Shown: piece by piece, positions 1 to 8,420 of the stretch | How the letters are laid out: each line of letters starts with the position of its first letter | Position numbering within the stretch: the stretch's first letter is position 1 | Source of the DNA: Treponema socranskii subsp. socranskii VPI DR56BR1116 = ATCC 35536 | Lineage (GTDB): Bacteria > Spirochaetota > Spirochaetia > Treponematales > Treponemataceae | Reading direction: 5' to 3' | DNA length: 64,000 nt | Assembly (NCBI RefSeq): GCF_000468115.1 | Contig: NZ_AVQI01000020.1 | Coordinates: 1 to 64,000 of the forward strand | The notes under the pieces: model-generated | What the model saw: the letters and a program-made list of their open reading frames with translations, nothing else | The model's database searches: none | What the model was told of the DNA's origin: nothing | Made by a program: the position numbers and the translations under genes

Positions 1-54
1 ACCGAAAAAGTCGACAAAGACCGAATCTTTATACCGGCGATTATACTTTACCAT
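1..54 (-). CDS. Rpn-family PD-(D/E)XK nuclease/putative transposase, N-terminus only (runs off left edge)
   Basis: An ATG at position 54 on the minus strand opens a frame that runs out of the window. The visible 18 residues (MVKYNRRYKDSVFVDFFG) match the usual start of Rpn-family (recombination-promoting nuclease, PD-(D/E)XK) proteins, where an N-R-x-[YF]-K-D-S-V-F block is typical. A GGAGG ribosome site lies just upstream, so this start looks functional. A small hairpin (59-80, CTCCGC/GCGGAG arms) lies behind it. A second Rpn-like N-terminus faces away at 254. Only the first residues are seen, so intactness cannot be judged. Confidence 0.5.
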   Translation of the reverse strand, partial: MVKYNRRYKDSVFVDFFG

Positions 55-253
55 AAAACCTCCGCTATATATATCGCGGAGATGTTGCGATTTCGGAGTT
101 TTTTGAAGCGATTTTGGAGAAGGAGCTGCGGAACCGCCGTTCGGGGCAGTTACGTTTATTTTCATAAAAAACCGCGTAATTTATTAATTTACGGGCGATA
201 TATATTGCAGAGGCTTTCCTGCCGGCTCTATCTCAACAATCGAAGGTATCCCC

Positions 254-376
254 ATGGAATATATTCATAAACCCGTCGAAGAACTCACCTTTACCGACGA
301 CTTTATGTTCGGTACGGTCATGAAGATGAGGTATAAACCTACGCCCGGCCGGAGCGGTGCTGCAGGCAGCCACTGA
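254..376 (+). pseudogene. Truncated Rpn-family (PD-(D/E)XK) gene remnant
   Basis: The frame starts MEYIHKPVEELTFTDDFMFG, the standard N-terminus of Rpn-family nuclease/transposase proteins (K-P-[IV]-E-E-L-T-x-x-D-D-F-M-F). Homology stops after about 25 residues, where the frame enters GC-rich repeat-like DNA and terminates at 374-376. Full-length members are around 300 residues, so this is a 5' stub. It sits back to back with another Rpn start at the left edge. The join between stub and repeat suggests a deletion or repeat insertion. Confidence 0.6.
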
Positions 377-460
377 AGCGAGCGCAAGCGAGCGAGGAGG
401 CCGAGCGTGAGTGAGCCGCGGAGGGCGGGATCGCAGATACGTGTCGTCCGAAAAAATTAA
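345..460. repeat. GC-rich dispersed intergenic repeat
   Basis: After the Rpn stub comes a stretch rich in GAGCG/GCGAG words, then GAGGGCGGG and the block GTGTCGTCCGAAAAAATT (about 440-458). That block recurs at about 29289-29306, also after a GGCGGG word. From 461 to 697 I find no convincing gene. On the minus strand a short open stretch (about 481-583) ends in AIRNRL-stop and may be a further coding remnant, unidentified. Confidence 0.45.
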
Positions 461-697
461 TAATTAATTTTATATCGCATTAAAGCCGGTTTCGGATCGC
501 GTCGATAAATTCCCACGAGTTGAGCACGCGCTCGGGAACAGGATTTGCGATGCGCGCAGTTGTATCAAGTAGTTTGCTTTACTTGTATGCGCTTTTGTGC
601 GAGGAAGTGTACTGTTTTTATCGGTGCGCTTCTCTATCATCACTAATACAGTATAGCATATTTCATCGCTTTCCACAACTTTTCGAATTATTAATTA

Positions 698-2434
698 TTA
701 TTTTTTGTAATTTCGTTTTACTTTGAGCGTCGTCGTCATCTCCAGCGGCTTATCGAGTATCGTTATCTTTGTGATCCGCGCATAAGGCTGCAGTGTGTGA
801 TTTACCGCATCGACGTCGGCTTGGATCAAATGACGTATATCATCGTTCGAAAAAGAATCGCCTCGTTCTATGCCGAGTTTTTTAAACGCTTCGTCGCTCG
901 GATAGACGAGCGCTTCTATGCTTTCCGATTTCGATTCGTCGTCTTCGACATAACCTTGCGCCGTGATCTGCTGGATGTTGTCGTAGAGCTGGAACGCGTC
1001 TTCGATCTCTTCGGGATACACGTTTTTTCCGCCCGACGTGACGATGATGTTCTTTGCCCGTCCGCACAGCGAAATATAGCGTTCGTCGTCGATTTTGCCG
1101 ACATCGCCCGTTTTGAAAAAGCCGTCGTCGGTAAACATTTTCGCAGTTTCTTCCGGCATATTGTAATAGCCCTTCATCACCATCGGGCCTTTCACGGCGA
1201 TTTCTCCGATGCCGTCTTTATCGGGATTGATAATTTTAACTTCTTCATACGGATAAAAATCTTTGCCGACGCTTTCGATTTTAAAACGTTCGACCGGATT
1301 CAGCGCGATGATGGGACTCGTTTCGGTCAAGCCGTATCCTTGAATAAAATTGATACCCGCAGCGTTGTACGCTTTGAACACACCCGACGAAAGCGGGCCG
1401 CCGCCGCAGATTGCGACGCGCAGCGTGTAGATGTTCGCCTGTTCGAGTACCGCTTTGAACAGCACTTTGCCGGGATTTTTTCCGGTGAGTTTTTTGACGA
1501 AGTAGGAAAATCCCATGAGAAAGCGCATAATGCCTGCGACGAGTACGCCTTTTTCGCGTATGCCTTTTTTTATGCCGGCGAGCAGTTTGTTGTATAAAAG
1601 CGGCACACCGAGCATAACGGTAATCTTACCTTCGCGCAGTTCTCGCATGAGGCGGGAGACGGCCATGTTTTTTCCGAATACGATTTCGGCTCCCGTCGAC
1701 AGCGGATTGATAAACGCCGCCTGCATCGTGTACGCGTGATGAATCGGAAGGAGCGCGTAAAACACGTCTCCGTTGTAGTGCCTGAAATTCAGCTGTGCGA
1801 TATAGCAGTCGCTTATTAAATTTTCGTGCGTGAGCATGACGCCTTTGGGCGTACCCGTCGTTCCCGACGTAAATAAAATTGCCGCGACATCGCCGCTTTC
1901 GGCTTCCCGGTTCGGTTCGATTTTACCGTCGGCTTTTAAATTACAAACATAGGTTTCCGGGTACTTCGGACTCAGCGACATGACTTTCAAAGAGGCGGCA
2001 TTGCGCGCGAGGGATTCATATTTTTCTTCGTCGACGAAGATGATTTTCGGATCCGATACGCGCAAAAGATTGTCGACTTCGTTGTCGTGCAGCGCGTAAT
2101 CGATCGGGACGACGATACCGCCGGCAAAGAGAATCGCCAAATACGCGATCGCCCATTCGGGCGAATTCTTTCCGGTTACGGCAACCCGATCTCCTTTTTT
2201 AACTCCGTTCACCGCGAGCCATATCGCAAGCGATTCTATATTTTTCAGCGCTTGCGCGTAACTGAAAGAGCGTTTTGAAGCGTTCGGCCCGTCGAAATCG
2301 GTAAAGCACGGACTGTCGGGAAACCGCTCTGCGGAAATCCGAAACACTTGCGGAAAAGTCGGCCATTCGGTGTCGAACACTTTGCCGCGGTATGAATCGA
2401 GAAACGACCAGGGAAGATTGTTTGTGTTTGTCAT
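698..2434 (-). CDS. AMP-dependent long-chain acyl-CoA synthetase
   Basis: Predicted to activate a carboxylic acid, probably a long-chain fatty acid, with ATP to an acyl-adenylate and then acyl-CoA. The 578-residue protein carries the ANL-superfamily P-loop TSGTTGTPKG (about residues 189-198), the YGLTETSP motif (about 363), the TGDVG block and a C-terminal lysine segment (TTLKVKRNYKK). Length fits bacterial FadD-like enzymes. The start MTNTNNLPWSF is the first ATG; no clear ribosome site precedes it, and a TAAAAT -10-like element lies 8 nt upstream. It stands alone, with no beta-oxidation genes nearby, so membrane lipid or scavenged fatty acid activation is more likely than catabolism. Substrate is inferred only. 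Confidence 0.85.
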   Translation of the reverse strand: MTNTNNLPWSFLDSYRGKVFDTEWPTFPQVFRISAERFPDSPCFTDFDGPNASKRSFSYAQALKNIESLAIWLAVNGVKKGDRVAVTGKNSPEWAIAYLAILFAGGIVVPIDYALHDNEVDNLLRVSDPKIIFVDEEKYESLARNAASLKVMSLSPKYPETYVCNLKADGKIEPNREAESGDVAAILFTSGTTGTPKGVMLTHENLISDCYIAQLNFRHYNGDVFYALLPIHHAYTMQAAFINPLSTGAEIVFGKNMAVSRLMRELREGKITVMLGVPLLYNKLLAGIKKGIREKGVLVAGIMRFLMGFSYFVKKLTGKNPGKVLFKAVLEQANIYTLRVAICGGGPLSSGVFKAYNAAGINFIQGYGLTETSPIIALNPVERFKIESVGKDFYPYEEVKIINPDKDGIGEIAVKGPMVMKGYYNMPEETAKMFTDDGFFKTGDVGKIDDERYISLCGRAKNIIVTSGGKNVYPEEIEDAFQLYDNIQQITAQGYVEDDESKSESIEALVYPSDEAFKKLGIERGDSFSNDDIRHLIQADVDAVNHTLQPYARITKITILDKPLEMTTTLKVKRNYKK

Positions 2435-2448
2435 AATGTACTATTTTA

Positions 2449-2462
2449 TCACATAATTGTGA
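2449..2462. promoter_or_regulatory. Small palindrome upstream of acyl-CoA synthetase
   Basis: The site reads TCACA-N4-TGTGA in the 5' region of the minus-strand gene, close to its TAAAAT -10-like element. Half-sites resemble CRP/FNR-family boxes but with reversed polarity, so no regulator is assigned. Confidence 0.25.
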
Positions 2463-2527
2463 AATCGGGGGATAAATTTATGTGATTTATGTCTGTTCTG
2501 AATCCTATCGGAAGGGATTGCTGAAAT

Positions 2528-2625
2528 TATTTTCCCGTGAAGAATCCGCTGTCGCTGAGTGCCGACCACTTTTTATACATTTCTTTATAATTTTCACAGA
2601 TAATAGCCGCAAACTTTAAAATCAT
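2528..2625 (-). CDS. Small hypothetical protein (32 aa), possibly a remnant
   Basis: A 32-residue frame (starts MILKFAAIICENYK, ends FFTGK) begins 5 nt after the stop of the gene at 2631, in the same direction. The N-terminal half resembles the short helical start of DUF3791-type proteins, but the frame is shorter than that family. It may be the third gene of the small operon or a truncated leftover. No function is assigned. Confidence 0.3.
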
Positions 2626-2630
2626 AATAT

Positions 2631-2861
2631 TTAGGCAATTTCATTCTCCATATATTTCCAGCTCCGTTTTAAATAATCTTTTACAATCGAAATTTCAATA
2701 TCATCCATTGTGGTTTCAAGAACTTCGTTTTTTCGCGAAAAAACCGCCGCATGTGCCGTATTGTTGAGATTTAAGACGCGGACTCCTGATTCGTGTTTAA
2801 AAAAAGCATAACCGTCTATTATAACATCAGCCTTGTTCGCCAGTTCTTTTACATCAAGCAT
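2631..2861 (-). CDS. Conserved hypothetical protein, second gene of a two-gene unit
   Basis: A 76-residue soluble protein beginning MLDVKELANKADVIIDGYAF and rich in short beta/alpha elements, with no signal peptide or membrane segment. Its start overlaps the end of the upstream gene (2854-3123) by 8 nt, so the two are translationally coupled. The reading frame uses the same codon style as the neighbours and has a sensible start, which supports a real gene. Size and coupling recall toxin-antitoxin pairs, but I see no known toxin or antitoxin motif. Function unknown. Confidence 0.6.
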   Translation of the reverse strand: MLDVKELANKADVIIDGYAFFKHESGVRVLNLNNTAHAAVFSRKNEVLETTMDDIEISIVKDYLKRSWKYMENEIA

Positions 2862-3123
2862 TTTTTAACCGTACCTCTTTTATTTGTTTTAAAAAATCCT
2901 CAGGGTCTATAAATAAATTTTTCAACATAGGTACTAAATCGATATACTCTTCTACGGCACCCGTTGTGTCGTAGTCGGCTGTCACGACAAGATATCCGTT
3001 ATCCCAATGTTTGATTTCATCGTATTTACGTAAATGAGAAGAAGTCCTAAAGCGAATTGCATATTGATTAAAATCAAATTCCGAATAATTTCCGGAACAG
3101 CTTAAATATGCATAATTTTCCAT
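2854..3123 (-). CDS. Conserved hypothetical protein, first gene of a two-gene unit
   Basis: An 89-residue soluble protein starting MENYAYLSCSGNYSEF. I chose the ATG at 3123 because GAGGATT lies at ribosome-site distance; an upstream in-frame ATG at 3186 lacks one and would place the start before a likely TATAGT -10. The C-terminal part is acidic and ends in a basic tail (KQIKEVRLKNA). The coupled partner follows with an 8-nt overlap. Unrecognised; no nuclease, DNA-binding or transmembrane motif is visible. Confidence 0.6.
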   Translation of the reverse strand: MENYAYLSCSGNYSEFDFNQYAIRFRTSSHLRKYDEIKHWDNGYLVVTADYDTTGAVEEYIDLVPMLKNLFIDPEDFLKQIKEVRLKNA

Positions 3124-3222
3124 GTTTAGAATCCTCATCGTGTCAAGGCTGGTATAACTATAACATAAGCCGCCGATGTTTTCCACTGTTCAAAACATAA
3201 TTGCCGAACTTCAAAAAAAACT

Positions 3223-3251
3223 TTAAAAAATTACCGCTTTTCGCCTATAAT
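3223..3251 (+). promoter_or_regulatory. Sigma70-type promoter, leaderless start
   Basis: -35 TTAAAA (3223-3228), 17-nt spacer, -10 TATAAT (3246-3251). The chosen start codon at 3258 follows the -10 by only 6 nt. Confidence 0.5.
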
Positions 3252-3257
3252 AGAAGT

Positions 3258-4448
3258 ATGGGAATTTTACGAAGGAGTCTGTACGTCGGCATGGTTTTGC
3301 TTGTGCTCTGCTCGGCGGCATACGCCGCATCGAAAACGGAAACGGCTCAGGCGAAACGCGAAGCTCTTATCGCGGATGCAAAAAAATATATCGGCTCTCC
3401 TTATGTTAACGGCGCAACCGGTCCGGAATCGTTCGATTGTTCCGGCTTTATCTATTTTATCGCGCGAAAATCGGCAAAGGTGCAGCTTCCGCGGAGTTCC
3501 CATGCCATATATCGATTTGTCGAGCATATTTCGGACGATGAAATCGAAGCGGGTGACTTGTTGTTTTTTTCGGCATCTTCGTCGGGGCGCATAACGCATG
3601 TCGGTCTGTACATCGGCGGTGATAAAATGATCCACGCGGCGAGCGACGGTCCGAAAACGGGCGTTATCGTTTCGTCGTGGAACGAGCGATATTGGAAGAC
3701 GCATTACGTCGGCGCGGGGCGTTTTATTTCTTCGGCAAAAGGAGCGGCCGGCGCGGCTTCGGACAACTCCGATAAACAAAAATCCGATGCGCCTTCTTCC
3801 GGTAAAGATCGCGATAACAAAGCAAAGGGCACTGCGCCATCCGATAAAAACGGAACCGATAAGGGTACGCCGTCCGAGCCGTCGCATAAAGGTACGTCAA
3901 AAATCGATACTGCGAAAAAAAAGAACGGCGGCGATTCCGGTGCATTTATCGATAACTTTTATTGCAGTTTTTCGGCGGCAATCGATTGGTCGTTTTTTAA
4001 GAATAATGCTTTTGACGCAAATTTTCGCGGTGCTTGTACCGAAGCCGACGTAACGATTTCGAAATGGCCGCTTTGTCCGGGAATCGGCACAATGATTCGG
4101 GGATACGAAGGAGGGGCGGTTTTCGTTCCGCTTATGCTCGTACTGTCGCCCGCTGCCGCAGTCCGTATATATGCCGGTCCTGCCGTCGCACTCGGCGCTC
4201 CGACGTTTTCAGGCGAACGCATGAGCGTATCATCTTTTCCCGGCGTTTTCGGTATATCTTTTTGTACGCCGCCGCTCGATGCGGGCAGCGTGTCGATCCG
4301 TTTTACACAAGACATCTCGTATACCGTTTTTAAAAAACGCGACGGCTCAATGCCTTCCTTCGGCGATGCGTTTTGTGCGGGTTTTGCACTTGTGACGGGC
4401 ATACGTGTGAGCCTTCCGATGCGCACCTTCGGCGGCAAGCGCGGTTAA
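3258..4448 (+). CDS. Secreted NlpC/P60-family peptidoglycan hydrolase with C-terminal beta-rich domain
   Basis: Likely a cell-wall endopeptidase cleaving stem peptides. Residues 1-24 form a signal peptide ending AAYAA. The NlpC/P60 core (about 30-155) shows catalytic Cys61 in FDCSGF, His114 in ITHVGLYIG and a third polar site around H126 (MIHAA). A 70-residue Ser/Lys/Asp-rich linker (about 160-230) follows, then a 170-residue beta-rich region of unknown fold that could be an outer-membrane or wall anchor. The ATG at 3258 sits 6 nt after a TATAAT box with no ribosome site, suggesting a leaderless mRNA. A later ATG at 3291, preceded by AAGGAG about 15 nt upstream, is the alternative start. Confidence 0.85.
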   Translation: MGILRRSLYVGMVLLVLCSAAYAASKTETAQAKREALIADAKKYIGSPYVNGATGPESFDCSGFIYFIARKSAKVQLPRSSHAIYRFVEHISDDEIEAGDLLFFSASSSGRITHVGLYIGGDKMIHAASDGPKTGVIVSSWNERYWKTHYVGAGRFISSAKGAAGAASDNSDKQKSDAPSSGKDRDNKAKGTAPSDKNGTDKGTPSEPSHKGTSKIDTAKKKNGGDSGAFIDNFYCSFSAAIDWSFFKNNAFDANFRGACTEADVTISKWPLCPGIGTMIRGYEGGAVFVPLMLVLSPAAAVRIYAGPAVALGAPTFSGERMSVSSFPGVFGISFCTPPLDAGSVSIRFTQDISYTVFKKRDGSMPSFGDAFCAGFALVTGIRVSLPMRTFGGKRG

Positions 4449-4560
4449 GCGGAGGATGAAAGCATATCTTATAGTTAGAAATACTTTCAAAATTCGACAT
4501 TCAAGTAAAATAATTTTTTACGAAAATATCACGTATCCTCGAGATTTTTTTTCAAAGCGA

Positions 4561-4589
4561 TAGACGTGGAATTGTGAAATAATTATAAT
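4561..4589 (+). promoter_or_regulatory. Sigma70-type promoter, near-leaderless
   Basis: -35 TAGACG (4561-4566), 17-nt spacer, -10 TATAAT (4584-4589). The ATG at 4598 is 8 nt after the -10 and lacks a ribosome site. Confidence 0.5.
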
Positions 4590-4597
4590 CGTATGTT

Positions 4598-5824
4598 ATG
4601 CGCACGTTTCATATATGGTGGTATCGAATTTTATCCGCGCTCAAAATAGGCGCGCTGTCCTGCGCAGTCGGCGTGTGTTCCGGTGCCGTGTGCGCGGTAT
4701 TCGGACGAGGCTTATTGTTAATTAATAATTTTCGCGACGCACATCAAATATTTTTAATTCCGCTTTTGCCGCTGCTCGGGCTTTGTATCGTGTTCGTATA
4801 CGACAAGTGGGGCGGCGGCGCGGAAGAGGGTATGAATCTCGTGTTCGCCGCAGAGTTTGACGACGGACGCACGATTCCGTTCCGCATGGTGCCGCTTGCC
4901 GTCGGTGCAACGTGGCTCGGACACGTCGGAGGGGCGAGTGTAGGGCGGGAAGGGGTCGCCTGCCAAATCGGCGCGGTGATCGGATATACTGTCGGAAAGC
5001 TCGTAAAAAACAAACGCCTCGCGCAGACCTTTATCATTGCGGGGATGGCCGGCGGTTTTGCGGGTTTGTTCCGTACGCCCGTTGCTGCGGTGTGCTTTGC
5101 GCTCGAAGTGATGATCACGGGTCGCCTCTTTTATTATGCACTCGTGCCGGCGATTATCGCAGCGGGAAGCGCGTCAGCCGTTTCGGGGCTCTTCGGCGTT
5201 ACGCACGAATATTCGCCGCTTTCGGATATGGGCGGCGCAGCGGCTTTTACGCTGCCCTTTATCGCAAAGCTCACAGTGCTCGCCCTGCTCTTTTGCGCCG
5301 CGGGGCAGCTTTTTGCGCATCTTTTAAAATATTGTCATGAGCGTTTTCAAGTTTGGCTGCCGAATAAATACAAGCGGGTTTTTATCGTCGGCGCGGTTTT
5401 GAGCGCGCTGCTTTTTGTCGCCCATCGCGGAAGATACGCGGGTTTGAGTTTTCAGATAACCGATGCGATTTTTGCGGGCGGAAACGTGTTTGCGTACGAC
5501 TGGATTTTAAAATTGCTGTTTACCGTTGTCTGCCTTTCTGCCGGTTTTCAAGGCGGAGAGCTTACGCCGCTTTTTATCATCGGTTCGGCTTTCGGCTATG
5601 TCGCTGCCCCTCTTTTCGGCTTGCCCCCGCTTTTGGGTGCGGCGCTCGGTCACGGCGCGGTGTTCGGCAGCGCGACGAATACGCTCCTTGCGCCGATCGC
5701 GATCACGGGCGCGGTTTTCGGTTTTCAATACATGCCGCTCTTCACGTTCGTGTGCGCCGTAGCGTTTTACTGCAACGGAAATCACAGTATCTACCGCTTG
5801 CAGCGCGCGGCAACCCGCTGGTAG
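4598..5824 (+). CDS. ClC-family chloride (or fluoride) channel/antiporter
   Basis: An inner-membrane protein of 408 residues with about 10 hydrophobic segments. The ClC signature GASVGREGVACQIGA (about residues 111-125) carries the gating glutamate, and GGELTPLFIIGSAFG (about 325-340) is the third ClC ion-path motif. Valine after GREG, instead of proline, and the GGELTPLF form are features I associate with the small-halide CLC-F branch, so fluoride/proton exchange is possible. I found no fluoride riboswitch upstream. The C-terminus is short and lacks CBS domains. Stand-alone gene with its own promoter. Family certain, ion specificity not. Confidence 0.85.
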   Translation: MRTFHIWWYRILSALKIGALSCAVGVCSGAVCAVFGRGLLLINNFRDAHQIFLIPLLPLLGLCIVFVYDKWGGGAEEGMNLVFAAEFDDGRTIPFRMVPLAVGATWLGHVGGASVGREGVACQIGAVIGYTVGKLVKNKRLAQTFIIAGMAGGFAGLFRTPVAAVCFALEVMITGRLFYYALVPAIIAAGSASAVSGLFGVTHEYSPLSDMGGAAAFTLPFIAKLTVLALLFCAAGQLFAHLLKYCHERFQVWLPNKYKRVFIVGAVLSALLFVAHRGRYAGLSFQITDAIFAGGNVFAYDWILKLLFTVVCLSAGFQGGELTPLFIIGSAFGYVAAPLFGLPPLLGAALGHGAVFGSATNTLLAPIAITGAVFGFQYMPLFTFVCAVAFYCNGNHSIYRLQRAATRW

Positions 5825-5976
5825 CTTCTTTATTCAGGGCAAGGGCTGTCAGAAACTGTATTTTCTAAAAAAAACGGTATCGTAAAAAAAAACAGCCGCA
5901 CTTCCGTATTGATAGCTTCTCCATAAAAAATGAAAATTCAGCATACCTTGAATAAAGTAAAAACATATAAAAAAAT

Positions 5977-6005
5977 TTGACAAATATGAATTTCAGGTAT
6001 ATCCT
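5977..6005 (+). promoter_or_regulatory. Sigma70 promoter of nucleoside/sugar ABC operon
   Basis: Perfect -35 TTGACA (5977-5982), 17-nt spacer, -10 TATCCT (6000-6005). Expected transcript start is about 6012, the first base of the 39-bp palindrome. Apart from this promoter and the palindrome I see nothing else in the 5825-6171 gap; the 5' UTR would be about 160 nt. Confidence 0.65.
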
Positions 6006-6011
6006 GTTTCT

Positions 6012-6050
6012 AAATTAGAAAAATATTTTCGGAAAATGTTTTCCTAATTT
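6012..6050. promoter_or_regulatory. 39-bp near-perfect palindrome, candidate operator
   Basis: Two 19-nt AT-rich arms (6012-6030 and 6032-6050) flank one base and pair at 17 of 19 positions. Arms begin AAATTAG and end in TTTTC. It starts where transcription is expected to start, fitting a repressor operator for the operon; an mRNA hairpin is the alternative. Confidence 0.55.
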
Positions 6051-6171
6051 ATATTTTAATTCTCCATAGGATTAAATTAGCAGGGTCGCATATACACATA
6101 TACATCAAGAAAACTGTCCAAAAATTTCAGTTTTTGAACAGCCCATTAGCGTATTATATTTTGGAGGAAAA

Positions 6172-7482
6172 ATGAAAATTTTTATCCGGAAAACAGCTCT
6201 GTTTTTAATGGTTTTTTTATCGGTTTTTGCGGTCGGATGTACGAAAAGGATATCAGTTGGAGAGGCTACAACGGAAATTGTTTTTTTGAGTAATTCCGTC
6301 AAGCCCTATGATACGGCTATTCCGATAATGATTGCTGAATTTGAAAAACAAAATCCGAATATCAAAGTAAAAGTGGAAATGCTTCCTACAAAAAGCCTTT
6401 GGGAAGCGGTGGAGATTAAACTGAGTTCAAAAGAACCGACGCCGGATGTTTTGTTTATCGACAGCCCTCTCACAACGACTTATGTTGCTAAAGGCTATAT
6501 CGATTCTCTTAATGATCGTTTTTCAGCCGATGAACTTGCACAATACGTTGATGTATGCAGACAATACGGTACTGTCAACGGTAAGTTGTACGCCGCACCT
6601 TTTGTAAATTCATCTCAGGTTTTGTATTATAATACGCGTCTTTTTGATGAAGCCGGTATAGAACATCTGTCAAAAGATCCCGAAAAACGATTGACATGGG
6701 AAGAATTGGTTGAAATTGCAAAAAAATTAACAATAGATAAGGACGGTGACGGTGTACCGGAAGTATTCGGACTCGGTATTGCACAGATAAGCCGACCTTA
6801 TCAAATGCTTACAATGCCGGAGTCATTAGGCGGAAAAGCGATCGGAAAGGACGGCCTTACCGTATCGGGTATTTTGACGGATGATGCATGGATAACATCG
6901 TGTCAGTTTATTTCGGATTTGTTCAATGTACATAAAGTAACGCCGAAAGGGGTAAGCGCTTCGGATATGCTCGCTTATTTTCCGAGCGAAAAATTGGCAA
7001 TGTTGATCGGCCCCGATTATAATCATTTGGCATACAGTAAGAATGAAAATCTTACATGGGATTATGCTCCGTACCCGTATTTTAGAAACGGAAAACCTGT
7101 TACTCCGACCGGCTCATGGAGTTTGGGTATTAATAAATCTTCAAAGAATAAAGATGCTGCTGTAAAGTTTATTAAATTTCTTACATTATATCCATCATGT
7201 ATTGAATGGTTCAATCTTGACGGTCATTTGCCGGCAAATAAGCGGACATTGGAATATATCGCCGATAATGAGAAATTTACAAAGTGGCCATTTGATATTT
7301 TTACATTGATTAACTATGAAAGCCGAAATACTGCAATCCCGCGCCCCCTTTCACCCGGATACTTGGAATATGAATCGCTTCTAACCAATGCATTTGAAGA
7401 TATTCGTAACGGCGGCGATGTAAAAGCTATTCTGGAAAATACGGAAATATCCGTTGACAGAATGTTGCGTAAATATAAATAA
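6172..7482 (+). CDS. ABC transporter extracellular solute-binding lipoprotein (family 1, sugar/nucleoside type)
   Basis: Binds the substrate outside the inner membrane and delivers it to the two permeases that follow. The N-terminus has a lipoprotein signal with Cys23 (FAVGC). The mature part looks like a family-1 CUT1 binding protein, with EIVFLSNSVKPYDTAIP, the hinge-type TPDVLFIDSP block and a GSWSLGI segment. Length 436 is typical. GGAGG precedes the ATG. A strong hairpin (7497-7526) separates it from the permeases. The operon partners (nucleoside hydrolases, aldolase) suggest a nucleoside or N-glycoside as cargo, but this is inference. Confidence 0.85.
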   Translation: MKIFIRKTALFLMVFLSVFAVGCTKRISVGEATTEIVFLSNSVKPYDTAIPIMIAEFEKQNPNIKVKVEMLPTKSLWEAVEIKLSSKEPTPDVLFIDSPLTTTYVAKGYIDSLNDRFSADELAQYVDVCRQYGTVNGKLYAAPFVNSSQVLYYNTRLFDEAGIEHLSKDPEKRLTWEELVEIAKKLTIDKDGDGVPEVFGLGIAQISRPYQMLTMPESLGGKAIGKDGLTVSGILTDDAWITSCQFISDLFNVHKVTPKGVSASDMLAYFPSEKLAMLIGPDYNHLAYSKNENLTWDYAPYPYFRNGKPVTPTGSWSLGINKSSKNKDAAVKFIKFLTLYPSCIEWFNLDGHLPANKRTLEYIADNEKFTKWPFDIFTLINYESRNTAIPRPLSPGYLEYESLLTNAFEDIRNGGDVKAILENTEISVDRMLRKYK

Positions 7483-7496
7483 GGCTATTAGGAGCT

Positions 7497-7526
7497 TTCG
7501 GACACATCGATATCGGTGTGTCCGAA
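7497..7526 (+). promoter_or_regulatory. Hairpin between SBP and permease genes
   Basis: A 30-nt palindrome with 15-nt arms (TTCGGACACA at one end, TGTGTCCGAA at the other) and one G-U wobble. No T-run follows, so it fits an mRNA-processing or 3'-stabilising element that raises SBP relative to permeases. Confidence 0.6.
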
Positions 7527-7540
7527 CGGGAGTGCGGTCG

Positions 7541-8416
7541 ATGATTCTTTCAAAAAGAGAGAAGATAATTCCCTATCTGTTTTTAGTCCCTGCTTTTTTG
7601 GGTCTCGGTATTTTTCGCCTCGCACCGATCATTTCCTCTCTGTTGGACAGTTTTACGACAGTAAGTTTTGTGGGCGGTATCACGCGGAAATTTTGCGGTT
7701 TAAAAAATTATGTATTTGCATTAACGGATCCCGTTTTCTTAAAATCGTTGAGAAATACATTAATTTTTACGCTTATCGTTAATCCTTTTGAAGTGTTATG
7801 GGCATTCATACTTGCCTTGCTTGTATATAAACACGGCAAAGGGATGGGAGCGTTTCGGACGATTTTCTTTGTGCCGTTTACGATGTCGTTGGCGATTACC
7901 GCTACTATTTGGGGAATAATGTTTAATCCGAACGGAGGATTTATTAATTCGATTTTAGGATTGATAAGAATTAAACCGCTGCAATTTTTGACAAGTCCGT
8001 CTCAAGCTCTGGGAAGTATCATATTTCTCGTATCCTGGAGATGTGTCGGATATTGGATGATTTTTTTAATAAGCGGCCTGCAAAATATTTCTCAAAGTTT
8101 ATATGAATCGGCATGGATAGACGGTGCCCGCGCATGGCAAAGTTTTTGGTATATTACATTGCCTATGATGAAACGTACGCTTTTATTTGTAATCGTTGCA
8201 GATACTACACAAAATTTTTTAATGTTTACACCGATGTATATTCTTACCGGCGGCGGCCCGGAAAATGCAACAAACGTCGCAATGTACGAAGCGTATAAAA
8301 ATGTTTTTATTTATACGGATAGAGGCGTCGGAAATGCGATGGTTATCATTATTATTTTAATGATTTTAACAGTCGTTTTCTGTGAGTTCAAATTTATTCG
8401 TTCTAGGGAGACATAA
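7541..8416 (+). CDS. ABC transporter permease (CUT1 family, MalF-like)
   Basis: First inner-membrane subunit of the importer. About 290 residues with six predicted membrane helices and the cytoplasmic EAA loop (ESAWIDGARAWQSFWYITLP) that docks the ATPase. The start at 7541 (MILSKREKIIPYLF) is supported by GGGAG 8 nt upstream; the longer upstream frame would include the intergenic hairpin. Followed after 4 nt by the second permease. No ATPase gene is in the operon, so a shared MsmK/UgpC-type ATPase encoded elsewhere must energise it. Confidence 0.88.
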   Translation: MILSKREKIIPYLFLVPAFLGLGIFRLAPIISSLLDSFTTVSFVGGITRKFCGLKNYVFALTDPVFLKSLRNTLIFTLIVNPFEVLWAFILALLVYKHGKGMGAFRTIFFVPFTMSLAITATIWGIMFNPNGGFINSILGLIRIKPLQFLTSPSQALGSIIFLVSWRCVGYWMIFLISGLQNISQSLYESAWIDGARAWQSFWYITLPMMKRTLLFVIVADTTQNFLMFTPMYILTGGGPENATNVAMYEAYKNVFIYTDRGVGNAMVIIIILMILTVVFCEFKFIRSRET

Positions 8417-8420
8417 ATTT

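Noticed and set aside
797-1597. 266-codon plus-strand ORF inside the acyl-CoA synthetase gene
   Set aside because: Antisense shadow: no homology, odd Phe/Arg/Asp-rich composition, and the other strand carries a clear ANL enzyme.
4449-4597. Possible fluoride riboswitch before the ClC gene
   Set aside because: The crcB-motif pseudoknot bases are not there, and the apparent transcript start leaves almost no leader.
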